From positions 1 to 64,000 of the forward strand of contig NZ_BCTX01000014.1 of NCBI RefSeq assembly GCF_001590985.1: a DNA stretch of 64,000 nt, in the 5' to 3' direction. The notes beneath the pieces were generated by a model that saw only the letters and a program-made list of their open reading frames with translations, was not told the origin of the DNA and did no database searches. The position numbers were made by a program, and so were the translations under genes. How positions within the stretch are numbered: the first letter of the stretch is position 1; every line of letters begins with the position of its first letter. This stretch comes from Novosphingobium naphthalenivorans NBRC 102051 (GTDB lineage Bacteria; Pseudomonadota; Alphaproteobacteria; Sphingomonadales; Sphingomonadaceae). Positions 8,951-17,906 of this stretch are shown piece by piece.

Positions 8951-9513
8951 GGCAGGCGCGTGACAAGCAAGGGCATGTCGGGCGCCGCGTTCGCCGAAAC
9001 CTGCAAGAGGTAGCGTCCCGGCGCCAGCGAGAAGTCGACCATCTTGCGGATGCCCGTGCAATCTGGCCCATGGCCATGCGCCGTGGAAACGAGAGCCTTG
9101 CCCTCCTGCACCAGATCAATCCACGCGGCAGAGCCCAGCGCGATCCGGTAATGGCCCGCCTGCTCCACCGTCAGCGCATAGAGGCCGCCGAAGCTCACCG
9201 AGCCGCCGGGCTTTTCAGGGCGCAGTGCATAGCGGACCTCCGGCGTCGGGCGCAGCCGCGCATCGACCGCCTTGCCGATCGTGATCCGGGCATCTGCCAG
9301 ACTCGATGCATCGGCGGCGGCCGCCAGCGCCGTGCGGTCCGGCCATGCGGCCAGTTCCGGCGGAAGTTCCGGCGTGGCCGTGCAGGCTGGCGACGCCTTC
9401 CCGTTCTCCATGCCGCTCCCCATTTCGCTCCCTGTGCCACTCTGGGCCTGGCCGCTGGTTACAAGGATGACTGAAGCCAAGGCCGCAAGGCCGGATCGGA
9501 CAGGCAGACGCAT
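8947..9513 (-). CDS. Secreted protein of unknown function, coupled to dihaem enzyme
   Basis: A 188-residue protein with a clear signal peptide (MRLPVRSGLAALASVILVTSGQAQ). The mature part is mostly beta strands and contains an RPEKPGGSVSFGGL segment, an HGHGPDC stretch and a LAPGRYLLQVSANA strand, which look like a small beta-sandwich (PPC-like). I do not recognise a named family. It starts after a strong AAGGGGGG-type ribosome binding site and ends inside the start of the dihaem enzyme gene (GTGA overlap), so the two are translated together. Two tryptophans (AAWPDRT, AAWIDLV) could be targets of the dihaem enzyme; that is speculation. The divergent neighbour is a TonB-dependent receptor. Confidence 0.75.
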   Translation of the reverse strand: MRLPVRSGLAALASVILVTSGQAQSGTGSEMGSGMENGKASPACTATPELPPELAAWPDRTALAAAADASSLADARITIGKAVDARLRPTPEVRYALRPEKPGGSVSFGGLYALTVEQAGHYRIALGSAAWIDLVQEGKALVSTAHGHGPDCTGIRKMVDFSLAPGRYLLQVSANAAPDMPLLVTRLP

Positions 9514-9622
9514 CGTGATTACCCCCCTTTTCGGTTCACGGGTTATTATATACGATAAAATATAGTGAGTCGCCAAGAGCGGCTTCCATACAAACGCCAA
9601 ACACAATTTCAGGGGGGTATCC
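9514..9622. promoter_or_regulatory. Divergent promoter region between secreted protein and TonB receptor genes
   Basis: This 109-base region is AT-rich around 9543-9567 (TATATACGATAAAATATAG) inside otherwise GC-rich DNA, as expected for back-to-back promoters or a metal-regulator site. Both flanking genes have G-rich ribosome binding sites (GGGGGGT on each strand), suggesting matched expression. No exact Fur, Zur or copper-regulator box could be assigned by eye. Confidence 0.5.
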
Positions 9623-11665
9623 ATGCGTCTTTCGACCGCGCTTGCGGCCAGTTTTTGCTGCGTCCTCGCCACGCCGGCCATGGCCGATGACACCGCCGCG
9701 CCGGATAGCGACGGCACGTTTTCGCTGGGCCGGATCATCGTCACGGCATCGCCGGTCAAAGATCTGACGATCACCAGCTCGACGCTCGACGCCGAAGCGA
9801 TCGACACCTTCGAACGCACGAGCCTCGACGATGCCGTGAACCTGATGCCCGGCGTCTCCGCCTCCAACAGCGGCGGATCGCGCAACGAACGGCTCATCTA
9901 CGTGCGCGGGTTCGACCGCTTTCAAGTGCCGCTCTCGATCGACGGCATCCGCGTCTATCTGCCTGCGGACGGGCGGCTGGACTACGGCCGCTTTCTGACG
10001 GCGGACATCGCGCAAGTGCAGGTCGCCAAGAGCTATGCCTCGGTGCTCGACGGGCCGGGCGCGATGGGGGGCGCGGTCAACCTCGTGACACGCAAGCCCA
10101 CCCAGCCGCTGGAAGCCGAAGCGCGCGGCACGCTCAATCTGGGCCGCGATGCCGAATATACCGGCTACAACGTCTTCGCCCTGCTCGGCACCAAGCATGA
10201 CAAGTGGTACGCGCAAGCGAGCTACACCCGCAATTTCCGCGATCACTGGGATCTGCCCGGCGGCTATGAACCCGTCGCGGGTTCGGCCGAGGACGGCGGG
10301 CACCGCGATTTCTCGCGCAGCACCGACTGGCGGCTCAATGCCAAAGTCGGTTTCACGCCCAATGCGACCGACGAATATTCGCTGAGCTATACCCGGCAGG
10401 AAGGCTCGAAAAACGCCCCCCTGCACGTGACGGACAGCGCATCGACCCAGCGCAACTGGACCTGGCCCTACTGGAACATCGACAGCATCTACTTCCTCTC
10501 GACCACCGCACTGGGCGACCATGCCACGCTGAAGACGCGGCTATACCGCAACGGCTTCGACAACCTGCTGCGCGCCTTCGACGATGCGAGCCAGACCACG
10601 CAGACCAAGGGCCGCGCCTTCAACAGCTGGTATGCCGACACCGCCTGGGGCGGATCGGCCGAACTGGACCTGGCGGTCAGCGACATTGATCAGTTCAGCG
10701 TCGCGGCGCATTTCCGGCGCGACAAGCATGTCGAATGGCAGCAGAGCTTTCCGGCAGGCACCACCGAGCCGAAACAGACCAGTATCGAGAACACGTACAG
10801 CCTGGCGGCCGAGAACCGGCTGACGCTGACACCGGACCTCACACTGACCACCGGGGCCAGCTTCGACTGGCGCGATCTCAAGCAGGCCGAGGACTATGCG
10901 AGCGGCGTTCTGATCGAATATCCCCTGCATAACGGCAGCGCCTTCAACCTTCAGGGCAAGCTGGTGTGGACGCCCGATCCCGCGACAACGCTGCACGCCA
11001 GCGCCTCATCGCGCGCGCGGTTCCCCTCGCTGTTCGAACGCTTCAGTTCGAAGTTCGGCGGGGCCGTTTCCAATCCCGCGCTCAAGACCGAACGCGCCAG
11101 CAATTACGAAATCGGGGCTGCGCACGATTTCGGGCCGGTCCATGCCGAGGGCGCGGTCTTCTACTCGCACCTGCAGGACGTGATCGTCTCCTTCCCGTTC
11201 CTCTACGAAGGGCAATCCGTCTCGCAAAGCCGCAATCTGGGAAGCGGCAATTACTACGGCGCCGAACTGGCGCTGACCGCGCAAGTCGCCAGCACGTTCA
11301 GCCTCGGCGGCAACTACACCTATACGCACCGCGATCTCAAAGACCCCACCAACAGCGCGTTCGAGCCGACCGGGGTGCCCACGCACAAGGCCTTTGTCTG
11401 GGCCGATTGGGCGCCCTTGGACGGACTGCACATCCTGCCCAACGCCGATATCGCGTCCGACCGCTGGACAGTGAACACGGCCGGCACGCTCTACTATCGC
11501 ACCGGCGGCTATGTGCTGGCCAACCTCACCATGAACTACGAACTGCGCGAAGGCATCGAAGTGGGCGCGGGGGCGCGCAACCTGTTCGACAAGTACTACG
11601 TCCTGACCGACGGCTTTCCCGAACCGGGCCGCAGCTTCTTCCTGAGCCTTGCCGTCAAGTACTGA
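9623..11665 (+). CDS. TonB-dependent outer membrane receptor
   Basis: A 680-residue outer membrane receptor. A signal peptide (LAASFCCVLATPAMA) is followed by a TonB-box-like stretch (GRIIVTASPVKDL), a plug domain (LMPGVSASNSGGS, IYVRGFD, LDGPGAMGGAVNLVTRKP) and a 22-stranded-type barrel that ends in an aromatic strand (RSFFLSLAVKY), typical for BamA recognition. It has no N-terminal STN signalling extension. The divergent secreted protein and MbnH-like dihaem enzyme suggest a shared role, possibly uptake of a metal complex or metal-binding small molecule. The substrate cannot be read from the sequence. Confidence 0.93.
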   Translation: MRLSTALAASFCCVLATPAMADDTAAPDSDGTFSLGRIIVTASPVKDLTITSSTLDAEAIDTFERTSLDDAVNLMPGVSASNSGGSRNERLIYVRGFDRFQVPLSIDGIRVYLPADGRLDYGRFLTADIAQVQVAKSYASVLDGPGAMGGAVNLVTRKPTQPLEAEARGTLNLGRDAEYTGYNVFALLGTKHDKWYAQASYTRNFRDHWDLPGGYEPVAGSAEDGGHRDFSRSTDWRLNAKVGFTPNATDEYSLSYTRQEGSKNAPLHVTDSASTQRNWTWPYWNIDSIYFLSTTALGDHATLKTRLYRNGFDNLLRAFDDASQTTQTKGRAFNSWYADTAWGGSAELDLAVSDIDQFSVAAHFRRDKHVEWQQSFPAGTTEPKQTSIENTYSLAAENRLTLTPDLTLTTGASFDWRDLKQAEDYASGVLIEYPLHNGSAFNLQGKLVWTPDPATTLHASASSRARFPSLFERFSSKFGGAVSNPALKTERASNYEIGAAHDFGPVHAEGAVFYSHLQDVIVSFPFLYEGQSVSQSRNLGSGNYYGAELALTAQVASTFSLGGNYTYTHRDLKDPTNSAFEPTGVPTHKAFVWADWAPLDGLHILPNADIASDRWTVNTAGTLYYRTGGYVLANLTMNYELREGIEVGAGARNLFDKYYVLTDGFPEPGRSFFLSLAVKY

Positions 11666-11707
11666 GGCCCGCCCCCCGTGGCCTGAGCCGGACAGCTCCC
11701 TGCCGGC

Positions 11708-12154
11708 TCAGGCCACAAGTCTCAACAGGTGGGCTTCGCAGTGCCGGCAATCGCTGCTGCCGAAGCCTGCCAGCGCGGTCTCGAACAGGCCCGAGGCGAG
11801 AAGCCGGTCCACGATCTCGCATTCGGAGCCGCCGGGGATAGCGAGCGCAGCCATGCAGGCCGCGGCATTGGTCAGTTCATCGACGTGCCAATGGACTTTC
11901 TTGTCCTTCCGAAAGTGCCGCCGCAGCCGCGCGCCGATACCGCCACCGCCCCGCGCGCTGCCGGCATAGACCAGCCACCCCGAAAGCGGCGTGGCGGCAA
12001 TGCCTTTGCGCGCGAAAGTGACCGGCTCGGCCGGTTCGATCACCAGGACATAGGCCCCCGGTGAATAGACCAGCCCCTCGCCCGTTTCGGCATGGACTTC
12101 GGCACAGCCGGGCACATGCTGCCGGATAGCCATGAGGACATCTTCAATCCGCAT
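11708..12154 (-). CDS. DUF123 / GIY-YIG-type nuclease family protein
   Basis: A 148-residue protein. GAYVLVIEPAEPV, GWLVYAGSARG and GIGARLRRHFRKDKKVHWHVD match the DUF123 family, a GIY-YIG nuclease-like fold found alone or fused to endonuclease III. The core order (strand ending Y-V-L, then WLVYAGSA, then an arginine helix) is visible. Late residues include DCRHCEAHL, a C-H-C cluster typical of the family's C-terminus. The ATG at 12154 fits the family length; an upstream in-frame extension to 12235 would read into the dispersed repeat, so I reject it. The biological role of stand-alone members is not established. Confidence 0.8.
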   Translation of the reverse strand: MRIEDVLMAIRQHVPGCAEVHAETGEGLVYSPGAYVLVIEPAEPVTFARKGIAATPLSGWLVYAGSARGGGGIGARLRRHFRKDKKVHWHVDELTNAAACMAALAIPGGSECEIVDRLLASGLFETALAGFGSSDCRHCEAHLLRLVA

Positions 12155-12226
12155 GGCCCGTGAGTACCCGCGCGAGCCGCCGCTGTCAGCGGCCTCACAC
12201 CGAAGCTCGCTGGTAGCAACTCTTCT

Positions 12227-12313
12227 CTTCGTCATTGCGAACCCGAAGGGTGAAGCAATCCAGGGCGGTTTGCGCCGGCTTTGGATTGCTTCGCTGCGCT
12301 CGCAATGACGAAG
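12227..12313. repeat. Dispersed hairpin repeat (family A, copy 1)
   Basis: Outer arms CTTCGTCATTGCGA (12227-12240) and TCGCAATGACGAAG (12300-12313) are perfect reverse complements. Inner arms GAAGCAATCCA and TGGATTGCTTC form a second stem. A second copy with the same outer and inner sequences lies at 52013-52105. It sits between two genes that both point left. The pattern is that of an intergenic REP/MITE-like element. Confidence 0.85.
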
Positions 12314-12349
12314 GGGCGGAGCATGAGTTCCAATTAACGAGCCATGATA

Positions 12350-14440
12350 TCAGGCCAGGGCAAGCGGCCCTGCCCCGCCGGCCGCCGGATCGGAGAACGA
12401 TGGCTTGCCGTTCTCGACATGCCCCGCCATCCGCCAGGACTGGCCCGATGCGGCAAGGCCGAGATCGTACCAGCCATGGCTGGCGGAAAGATCCAGCGGC
12501 TTGCGCACAGTCGTCCCTGCCTTCAGCGCGACGGCACTGGCAGGCTGGCCGTAAGCCATATCCTCCAGCGCAACGGACAAGGGATCGCGGGTGAGATTGA
12601 CGAGCACCAGTTCGGCCTTGCCCGCATGGTTCACCTCGATCCGCGCCGAAAAGCGGTCTGCCCGCCCCTGAAGCCTGCGGTGGAAGCCGTTCGGACCGAC
12701 GATGAACAGATCGGCCTCCTTGCCTTCCGGCGCCGCCGGAACGGCATCGGTGAGCCGCTGGCGCGCGCCCACGGTGTAGCGCGCGGGATCGGCGCCCAGA
12801 TCGTTGACGTCGTAGAGATGGAAGACGGCGGCGCGCTCCTCCCCGGCATTGGCGAAAATCAGCGACGGCGCCTTGGCATCGCCGCCAAGCCAGACGTCAA
12901 GCTGGTAAGGCGTCGCCCGCCGGGGCTTCACACCAGTTTCCTGCACCGGCGCCGCGACGCCGGACGGCAGCGGCGGCGCGATGTTCTTGAGGCTGGCCGC
13001 GCGATCCGACAGCGCGCGGGTCGGCGGCAGGGCAGCCATGAATTCGTCAGCATCGGTCTTGGAGAAGTCGAAGCACGAAGTCAGATCGCCGCAGACTTCG
13101 CGGCGCCATGCGCTGATGTTCGGCTCGCGCACGCCGAAGCGGGTTTCAAGGAAGCGGATCACGCTGGTGTGATCGAACACTTCGGATGCCACGTGGCCGC
13201 CCTTGCTCCACGGCGAGATCACGTACATCGGCACGCGCGGCCCCAGACCATAGGGGCGGCCCAGATATTGCGCATCGGCTTCGTCCTGCGAGTGGGCATG
13301 GTATTCATCGTCCGCCGGAACAGTCGACGCGCCGCGCGTGCGGGCAGGCGGCGCAGGCGACGGCACGTGATCGAACAGCCCGTCGTTCTCATCGAAATTG
13401 ACGAGCAGGACCGTGCGCGCCCAGACTTCGGGATTGGCGGTCAAGGCATCGAGCACGCGGGCGATATATTCCGCGCCTTCCAGCGGGGTGGAAACGCTGG
13501 GATGCTCCGAAAAGCGGGTTGGCCCCACGATCCACGAAACCGCCGGCAGGCGTTTCTGCTCGACATCCTCCCTGAGCTTGTCGAGATCGCGGGTCCGGAT
13601 CGACCGCGCGGCCAGATCGGCAAGAGCCCCGCCGCTCGCCTTATCGGCAGCGCGGTAGCGCTGGAAGCCGACCAGCGGATTGTCGCCGAAATTGTCGGCC
13701 ATGTCCTCATAGACCTGAAAGCCGATCCCGGCCGCCATCAGCCGTTCGGGATAGGTCGTCCAGCTATAACCGCCCGTTCCGCGCGGGTCCGCATCCATCG
13801 CATCATAGCCATTGTCGATCGCAGGTCCGCCCGCCTTCGCCTGCGGATCGTGGGTGCCGGTCCAGATGTAGAGCCGGTTGGGATTGGTCGAGAGGTGCAG
13901 CGCGCAGTGATAGGCATCGCAGAGCGTGAAAGCCTCCGCGAGCGCGTACTGGAACGGCAGGTCCTCACGCGTGAAATGGGCCATGGCATGGTTGTGCTTG
14001 TGGCGCGGCCACGCCCCCATGCGCCCATTGTCCCAGGCGGCCTGGCTGTCGGGAAAGCCGTGCGGCGTGCCGAGCGGCCGGTAGAGCCGGAAATCGGCCT
14101 TGGTATCAAGCCGGAACGGCGCGATCAGCGCCGGGCTTTCGCCTTCATGCTCGTTGGGCTGGACCAGCACCGTGCGGCGCGGCGCCTCCGGCAGCGGCGG
14201 GGCAGGAATGGCAAAGCGGTCGCCATAACCCTGAACGCCGCGCATGGTGCCGAAGTAGTGGTCGAAGGCGCGATTCTCCTGGGTCAGGATCACCACGTGT
14301 TCCACGTCCTGAATCGTGCCGGAGCGGCGATCCGCCGGGATCTCCAGCGCCCGCGCGATCGACGGCATGAACCCCGCCGCCGCGCCTCCACTCGCGATCA
14401 TGGTGCGAATGAAACTGCGGCGGTCCTGGGGCAATACCAT
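12350..14440 (-). CDS. Phospholipase C, phosphocholine-specific type, Tat-exported
   Basis: A 696-residue phosphoesterase. The N-terminus has a twin-arginine signal (DRRSFIRTMIASGGAAAG). The catalytic half begins with VEHVVILTQENRAFDHYFGT and RGVQGYGDRF, signatures of bacterial phosphocholine-specific phospholipase C. Metal and phosphate residues are seen in VNFDENDGLFDHVP and SPWSKGGHVASEVFDHTS. Two C-terminal beta domains of the family (DUF756-type) follow. It probably hydrolyses phosphatidylcholine or sphingolipid-type head groups in the periplasm or outside the cell, releasing phosphocholine. The gene is monocistronic. Its upstream region (14441-14619) shows no Pho box I can identify, so phosphate control is unproven. 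Confidence 0.9.
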   Translation of the reverse strand: MVLPQDRRSFIRTMIASGGAAAGFMPSIARALEIPADRRSGTIQDVEHVVILTQENRAFDHYFGTMRGVQGYGDRFAIPAPPLPEAPRRTVLVQPNEHEGESPALIAPFRLDTKADFRLYRPLGTPHGFPDSQAAWDNGRMGAWPRHKHNHAMAHFTREDLPFQYALAEAFTLCDAYHCALHLSTNPNRLYIWTGTHDPQAKAGGPAIDNGYDAMDADPRGTGGYSWTTYPERLMAAGIGFQVYEDMADNFGDNPLVGFQRYRAADKASGGALADLAARSIRTRDLDKLREDVEQKRLPAVSWIVGPTRFSEHPSVSTPLEGAEYIARVLDALTANPEVWARTVLLVNFDENDGLFDHVPSPAPPARTRGASTVPADDEYHAHSQDEADAQYLGRPYGLGPRVPMYVISPWSKGGHVASEVFDHTSVIRFLETRFGVREPNISAWRREVCGDLTSCFDFSKTDADEFMAALPPTRALSDRAASLKNIAPPLPSGVAAPVQETGVKPRRATPYQLDVWLGGDAKAPSLIFANAGEERAAVFHLYDVNDLGADPARYTVGARQRLTDAVPAAPEGKEADLFIVGPNGFHRRLQGRADRFSARIEVNHAGKAELVLVNLTRDPLSVALEDMAYGQPASAVALKAGTTVRKPLDLSASHGWYDLGLAASGQSWRMAGHVENGKPSFSDPAAGGAGPLALA

Positions 14441-14619
14441 AAATCTGATCCCGTCTGGTCTGGCATGGGGCAGCGGCCCCGAAGATAAACATCAAAAGTC
14501 GAAGCTCACGCCCGCGTGGCGGCCGCGCCATTCTGCACCCGGTTTCCGCAGGTGATGGAAATTCGAGTCGTACCCGCCCTCTGTTGCAATCGTAAGATCA
14601 TCTGCCGGCGGGAAATTTC

Positions 14620-16011
14620 TCACGCGCGGTCAATCTCGCGGTCGATTTCGAGGCGGACTTCCAGTCCGCTTTGCCCATCGGCGCGCGGACCAAGGGCAAT
14701 CTTCAGGCCATAGGCCTCCGCAATGTCGTGCGCGATGGCAAGCCCCAGCCCCGACCCGCGCATGTCCGGATCGAAGCGCGTCCCGATGCGGAAAGCCTCC
14801 GCAACCTGTTCTGCGGGAAGGCCGGGCCCGTCATCGATGATCCGCACCAGCAATCCGTCCGGCAAATCCTCCGCGCCAATCGAGATATGCCCGCGCGCCC
14901 ACTTGCCGGCATTGTCCAGCAGGATCGCGAGAAGTTCGGACAGATCGACCGGTTCGATCGGTACGGCCGTGTCCAGTCCTGCGGGAAACCGGACTGCGAA
15001 GGCCTTGTCCGGATGCAGGCGGCGCATCGCAGACAGGATCGGGGGCAGAACATCTTCGATCCGGCTGACCGTTCCCGGACTGCGCGCGCTGGCGGCCGAA
15101 CGGGCCCGCGCCAGCTGGTATTCGATTTGCTGCACCATGATCTGGCTCTGTTCGAGCAGGGTCTGCGCCGCCGCAGAGGTCCGCTCCGCCTGGGCGAGCC
15201 GCTCCGCCTCGTCGGTAATCACCGCCAGCGGGGTGCGCAGCGCATGGGCGAGATTGCCCGCCTCCACCCGCGCCCGTTCGACCGTCTTGTGGCTGCGCTC
15301 GATGAACGCGTTGAGATCGTCCACCAGCGGCTCGATCTCGGTGGGATAGTCTCCCTCCAGCTTGCAGGCCGCGCCGCTGCGCAGCCGCGCCGTCGCGCGG
15401 GCGAGGCGATCGAGCGGCCGCAGCCCGAATGTCACGACGACGAACCCCGTCACCACGAGCGCCGCCGCCAGCGCGGTCAGCCACAGAGTCAGCTCGCGGG
15501 TAAAACTGGCAATGGTCTCGTCAAGCAGGCGCTGGTCCGTGGCAATCACATAATGGACTTCGCCCGCTCCCGGCACATCGCGGATGAAACCATAGGTAAT
15601 GCTCGGCCCGGTCGGCCCCTTTTCGATGTGGTGGTGAACGGTGCTGTCATGCGCGACGCGTTCGTCGAGAGAACCGCGCGTCATCGACGCCGAGCGGATC
15701 GTCTTGTGGCCGTGCAGGCTGACCTGCCAGTAGAATCCGGACAGCGGGACGAGATAGCGCGGATCCGACAGCGGACGATCCATTTTCAGAACCCCGTCCG
15801 GCTCCACTTTCACCAGGCCCGCCAGTTCCTTGATGTGGACTTCCAGCTCGTCGTGATAGCTCTCCTCGACATGCTTGGCGAAGAGCCGTGTGGCCGAATA
15901 CCAGATACCGCCGATACCGAGCGCGACCCACAGCAGCGTGGCAAGCAGGATGCGGACGCGCAGCGAGCGCCAGTGCCATCGGCGATGCGACGATTGGCGG
16001 ACAGCGGTCAT
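14620..16011 (-). CDS. Sensor histidine kinase (PhoQ/CusS-like) of the efflux locus
   Basis: A 463-residue kinase with two membrane helices (about 23-44 and 176-200) around a periplasmic sensor. The sensor includes the segments GFYWQVS and HDSTVHHHIEKG; the latter holds three adjacent histidines and could bind metal. HAMP is followed by the H-box NLAHALRTPLAVI with H256, then N-box and G-boxes (IDDGPGLP, GSGLGLAI). It overlaps the regulator gene by four bases (ATGA). The pair points away from the RND efflux operon, the usual layout for a metal-sensing system controlling its pump. The signal is inferred from this context only. Confidence 0.88.
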   Translation of the reverse strand: MTAVRQSSHRRWHWRSLRVRILLATLLWVALGIGGIWYSATRLFAKHVEESYHDELEVHIKELAGLVKVEPDGVLKMDRPLSDPRYLVPLSGFYWQVSLHGHKTIRSASMTRGSLDERVAHDSTVHHHIEKGPTGPSITYGFIRDVPGAGEVHYVIATDQRLLDETIASFTRELTLWLTALAAALVVTGFVVVTFGLRPLDRLARATARLRSGAACKLEGDYPTEIEPLVDDLNAFIERSHKTVERARVEAGNLAHALRTPLAVITDEAERLAQAERTSAAAQTLLEQSQIMVQQIEYQLARARSAASARSPGTVSRIEDVLPPILSAMRRLHPDKAFAVRFPAGLDTAVPIEPVDLSELLAILLDNAGKWARGHISIGAEDLPDGLLVRIIDDGPGLPAEQVAEAFRIGTRFDPDMRGSGLGLAIAHDIAEAYGLKIALGPRADGQSGLEVRLEIDREIDRA

Positions 16012-16664
16012 TTGCCGAACCTGTAGCCCAGTCCGCGCACCGTGCGGATACGGTCGCTGCCGATCTTGCGGCGCAGGCGCGAGACCAGCACTTCCACGGC
16101 ATTGAGATCGCGGTGGCTCTCCAGATCATAGAGGTGCTCGCCGATATCGGCCTGCGACAGGATCTGGCCCGGACGGCGGATGAACAGGTTGAGCAGACGG
16201 AATTCCTGCTTGCTGAGCGCAAGCGGCTCGCCGTCGCACTGCACTTCGCGCGCGACCGGGTCAAGCCGGATGCCGGCCTCCTCGATCCACGTGTCGCGGC
16301 TGCCGGACTGGCGGCGCAGGAGCGCGTGAAGCCGGGCCAGCAATTCCTCGAAACGCACCGGCTTCACGACGAAATCGTCCGCGCCGGCATTGAGCCCCTC
16401 TACCTTGTCTTGCCAGCTTCCCCGGGCGGTCAGGATCAGGATCGGGCAATCGACCTTGCGCTGGCGCCAGTACTTCAGGAGGTCCATCCCGGTTCCATCG
16501 GGCAATCCCAGATCGAGCACGACGGCGGCCATCTTGTCCATATCGGGCCAGGCTTCGCCTTCCTCGCGATTGCGCGCGACATCGACGGCAAAATCCGCGC
16601 TGCGCAACCGGTCCGACAAGCGCTCGGCCAATTGTTCGTCATCTTCCACAAGCAGCAGCCGCAA
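16008..16664 (-). CDS. OmpR/PhoP-family response regulator
   Basis: A 218-residue two-domain regulator. The receiver domain has MRLLLVEDD, the phosphorylated D51 in VVLDLGLPDG, T in ILTARG and K in VVKPVRFEE. The C-terminal winged helix matches OmpR-type (SKQEFRLLNLFIRRPGQILS, VEVLVSRLRRKIG, TVRGLGYRFGK). It should bind direct repeats in DNA after phosphorylation by the kinase encoded downstream. The divergent RND operon, whose start region holds repeated CTGTCA elements, is the most likely target. Confidence 0.93.
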   Translation of the reverse strand: MRLLLVEDDEQLAERLSDRLRSADFAVDVARNREEGEAWPDMDKMAAVVLDLGLPDGTGMDLLKYWRQRKVDCPILILTARGSWQDKVEGLNAGADDFVVKPVRFEELLARLHALLRRQSGSRDTWIEEAGIRLDPVAREVQCDGEPLALSKQEFRLLNLFIRRPGQILSQADIGEHLYDLESHRDLNAVEVLVSRLRRKIGSDRIRTVRGLGYRFGK

Positions 16665-16712
16665 GGCCGTATCCTCTCATGTTTCCTCGTGTCGAGCGTC
16701 ATCGGTAGTAAC

Positions 16713-16757
16713 GCTGAAAGCTGTCAATAAAATCCGAAACTGACAGGATGCTGTCAG
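16713..16757. promoter_or_regulatory. Candidate operator: repeated GCTGTCA elements and CTGACAG/CTGTCAG inverted repeat
   Basis: Between the regulator and efflux genes, GCTGAAA (16713), GCTGTCA (16720) and GCTGTCAG (16750) recur, and CTGACAG (16740-16746) pairs with CTGTCAG (16751-16757) across four bases. OmpR-family regulators bind 7-base direct repeats, so this is a reasonable site for the divergently encoded regulator. Its overlap with the first possible ATG (16748) argues that translation of the adaptor starts further down. Confidence 0.45.
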
Positions 16758-16780
16758 CTTGGCAGGCCATGTCATCGCGC

Positions 16781-17902
16781 ATGAACAAGCCCCTCCTCGC
16801 CGGTGCCGCCGCTCTGCTCGCTGTCGCGGGCGGGGCCTATTACGTTCTCCAGCCCGGCGACGCGCCGCAGGAGGCCGCCGAAACGCCGAACGGGGCGCCA
16901 GCCGCCGATCCCGGCGCGCTGAGCGCCGAACAGGTGCGCAAGCTCGGCATCAGCACGCAGGCCGCCGTAGCCGCCGATGCCGTGCCGCTGGGAACCGTGC
17001 CGGGGCAGGTTTCGCTGCCGCCCGAGGCCAAGGTGGCCGTGACCACGCCGTTCACCGGAACCGTCACGCAAATCCGGGTTCTGCAGGGCGAGCAGGTTTC
17101 GCGCGGGCAGCCGCTGGCGATCATCCACGCCGCCGAGCCGGTCCAGTTCAGTGCCGACCTTTCCCGCGCGCAGGCAGACCTTGCCGTCGACCGCGCCCGT
17201 GCAAAACGGCTCGAAACACTGGCGCATGACGGCATCGTGGCCGGAGCCCGCGCCGACGAGGCCATGGCCACCCTGCGCCGCTCCGAAGCGACCGTCTCCG
17301 AAAACAACCGCCTGCTGGCTCTGGCGGGTGCCGGGCGCGATGGCACGGTCACCTTGCGTGCGCCGATCAGCGGCCGGGTGGCGAGCGTCTCGATCGAGAC
17401 CGGCGGGGCGGTCCGCGGCGATATGGCCCCCTTCGTCATCGAAAATACCGCAGCGCTCACTCTTGATCTGCAATTGCCGGAACGGCTGGCCGGACAGGTT
17501 CGGCCGGGCATGAGCGTTTCGGTTCCGCTGTCCGGCGAAAGCTCCGTCAGCGGCCACATCGTCTCGGTCGGCGCTTCGATCGATCCGGCGACCCGTTCCA
17601 TCGCCGCCAAGGCCCGCCTCGACTCCACGGACGGCCTGGTTCCGGGCCGGGGCATTATGGCGATTATCAGCGGCACGTCGGGCAAGGCGCAAACCGGCGT
17701 TTCCGTGCCGTCGCAGGCCGTGACGCGGACAGGCGGGCAGGATGTCGTCTTCGTTCAGGAAGGCGGCCGCTTCGTGCGCCGCGCAGTCACAGTAGTCGCC
17801 GATGCCGGCGGCCGGGCCATTCTGACGTCGGGCCTGAAAGTGGGCGAGCCGGTCGCGGTGAGCGGCGTGGCCGAACTCAAGTCCCTGCTGGCGGAGCAGT
17901 AA
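16781..17902 (+). CDS. RND efflux periplasmic adaptor (CzcB/CusB family)
   Basis: A membrane fusion protein of about 373 residues that links the inner-membrane RND pump to the outer-membrane channel. A single N-terminal hydrophobic segment (LLAGAAALLAVAGGAYYVL) anchors or exports it. The barrel and lipoyl halves are visible (TTPFTGTVTQIRVLQGEQVSRGQ and VTLRAPISGRVASVSIETG), with a helical hairpin between them and a C-terminal membrane-proximal domain (DGLVPGRGIMAI, VPSQAVTRTG). No histidine-rich or methionine-rich metal tail is present. The start is uncertain: ATG codons at 16748, 16769 and 16781 are in frame and none has a good ribosome binding site. It is the first gene of a three-gene operon. 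Confidence 0.9.
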   Translation: MNKPLLAGAAALLAVAGGAYYVLQPGDAPQEAAETPNGAPAADPGALSAEQVRKLGISTQAAVAADAVPLGTVPGQVSLPPEAKVAVTTPFTGTVTQIRVLQGEQVSRGQPLAIIHAAEPVQFSADLSRAQADLAVDRARAKRLETLAHDGIVAGARADEAMATLRRSEATVSENNRLLALAGAGRDGTVTLRAPISGRVASVSIETGGAVRGDMAPFVIENTAALTLDLQLPERLAGQVRPGMSVSVPLSGESSVSGHIVSVGASIDPATRSIAAKARLDSTDGLVPGRGIMAIISGTSGKAQTGVSVPSQAVTRTGGQDVVFVQEGGRFVRRAVTVVADAGGRAILTSGLKVGEPVAVSGVAELKSLLAEQ

Positions 17903-17906
17903 GCCC

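Noticed and set aside
12344..14488. A 714-codon open frame opposite the phospholipase gene
   Set aside because: Composition is that of an antisense shadow; the - strand has a Tat signal and phospholipase motifs.
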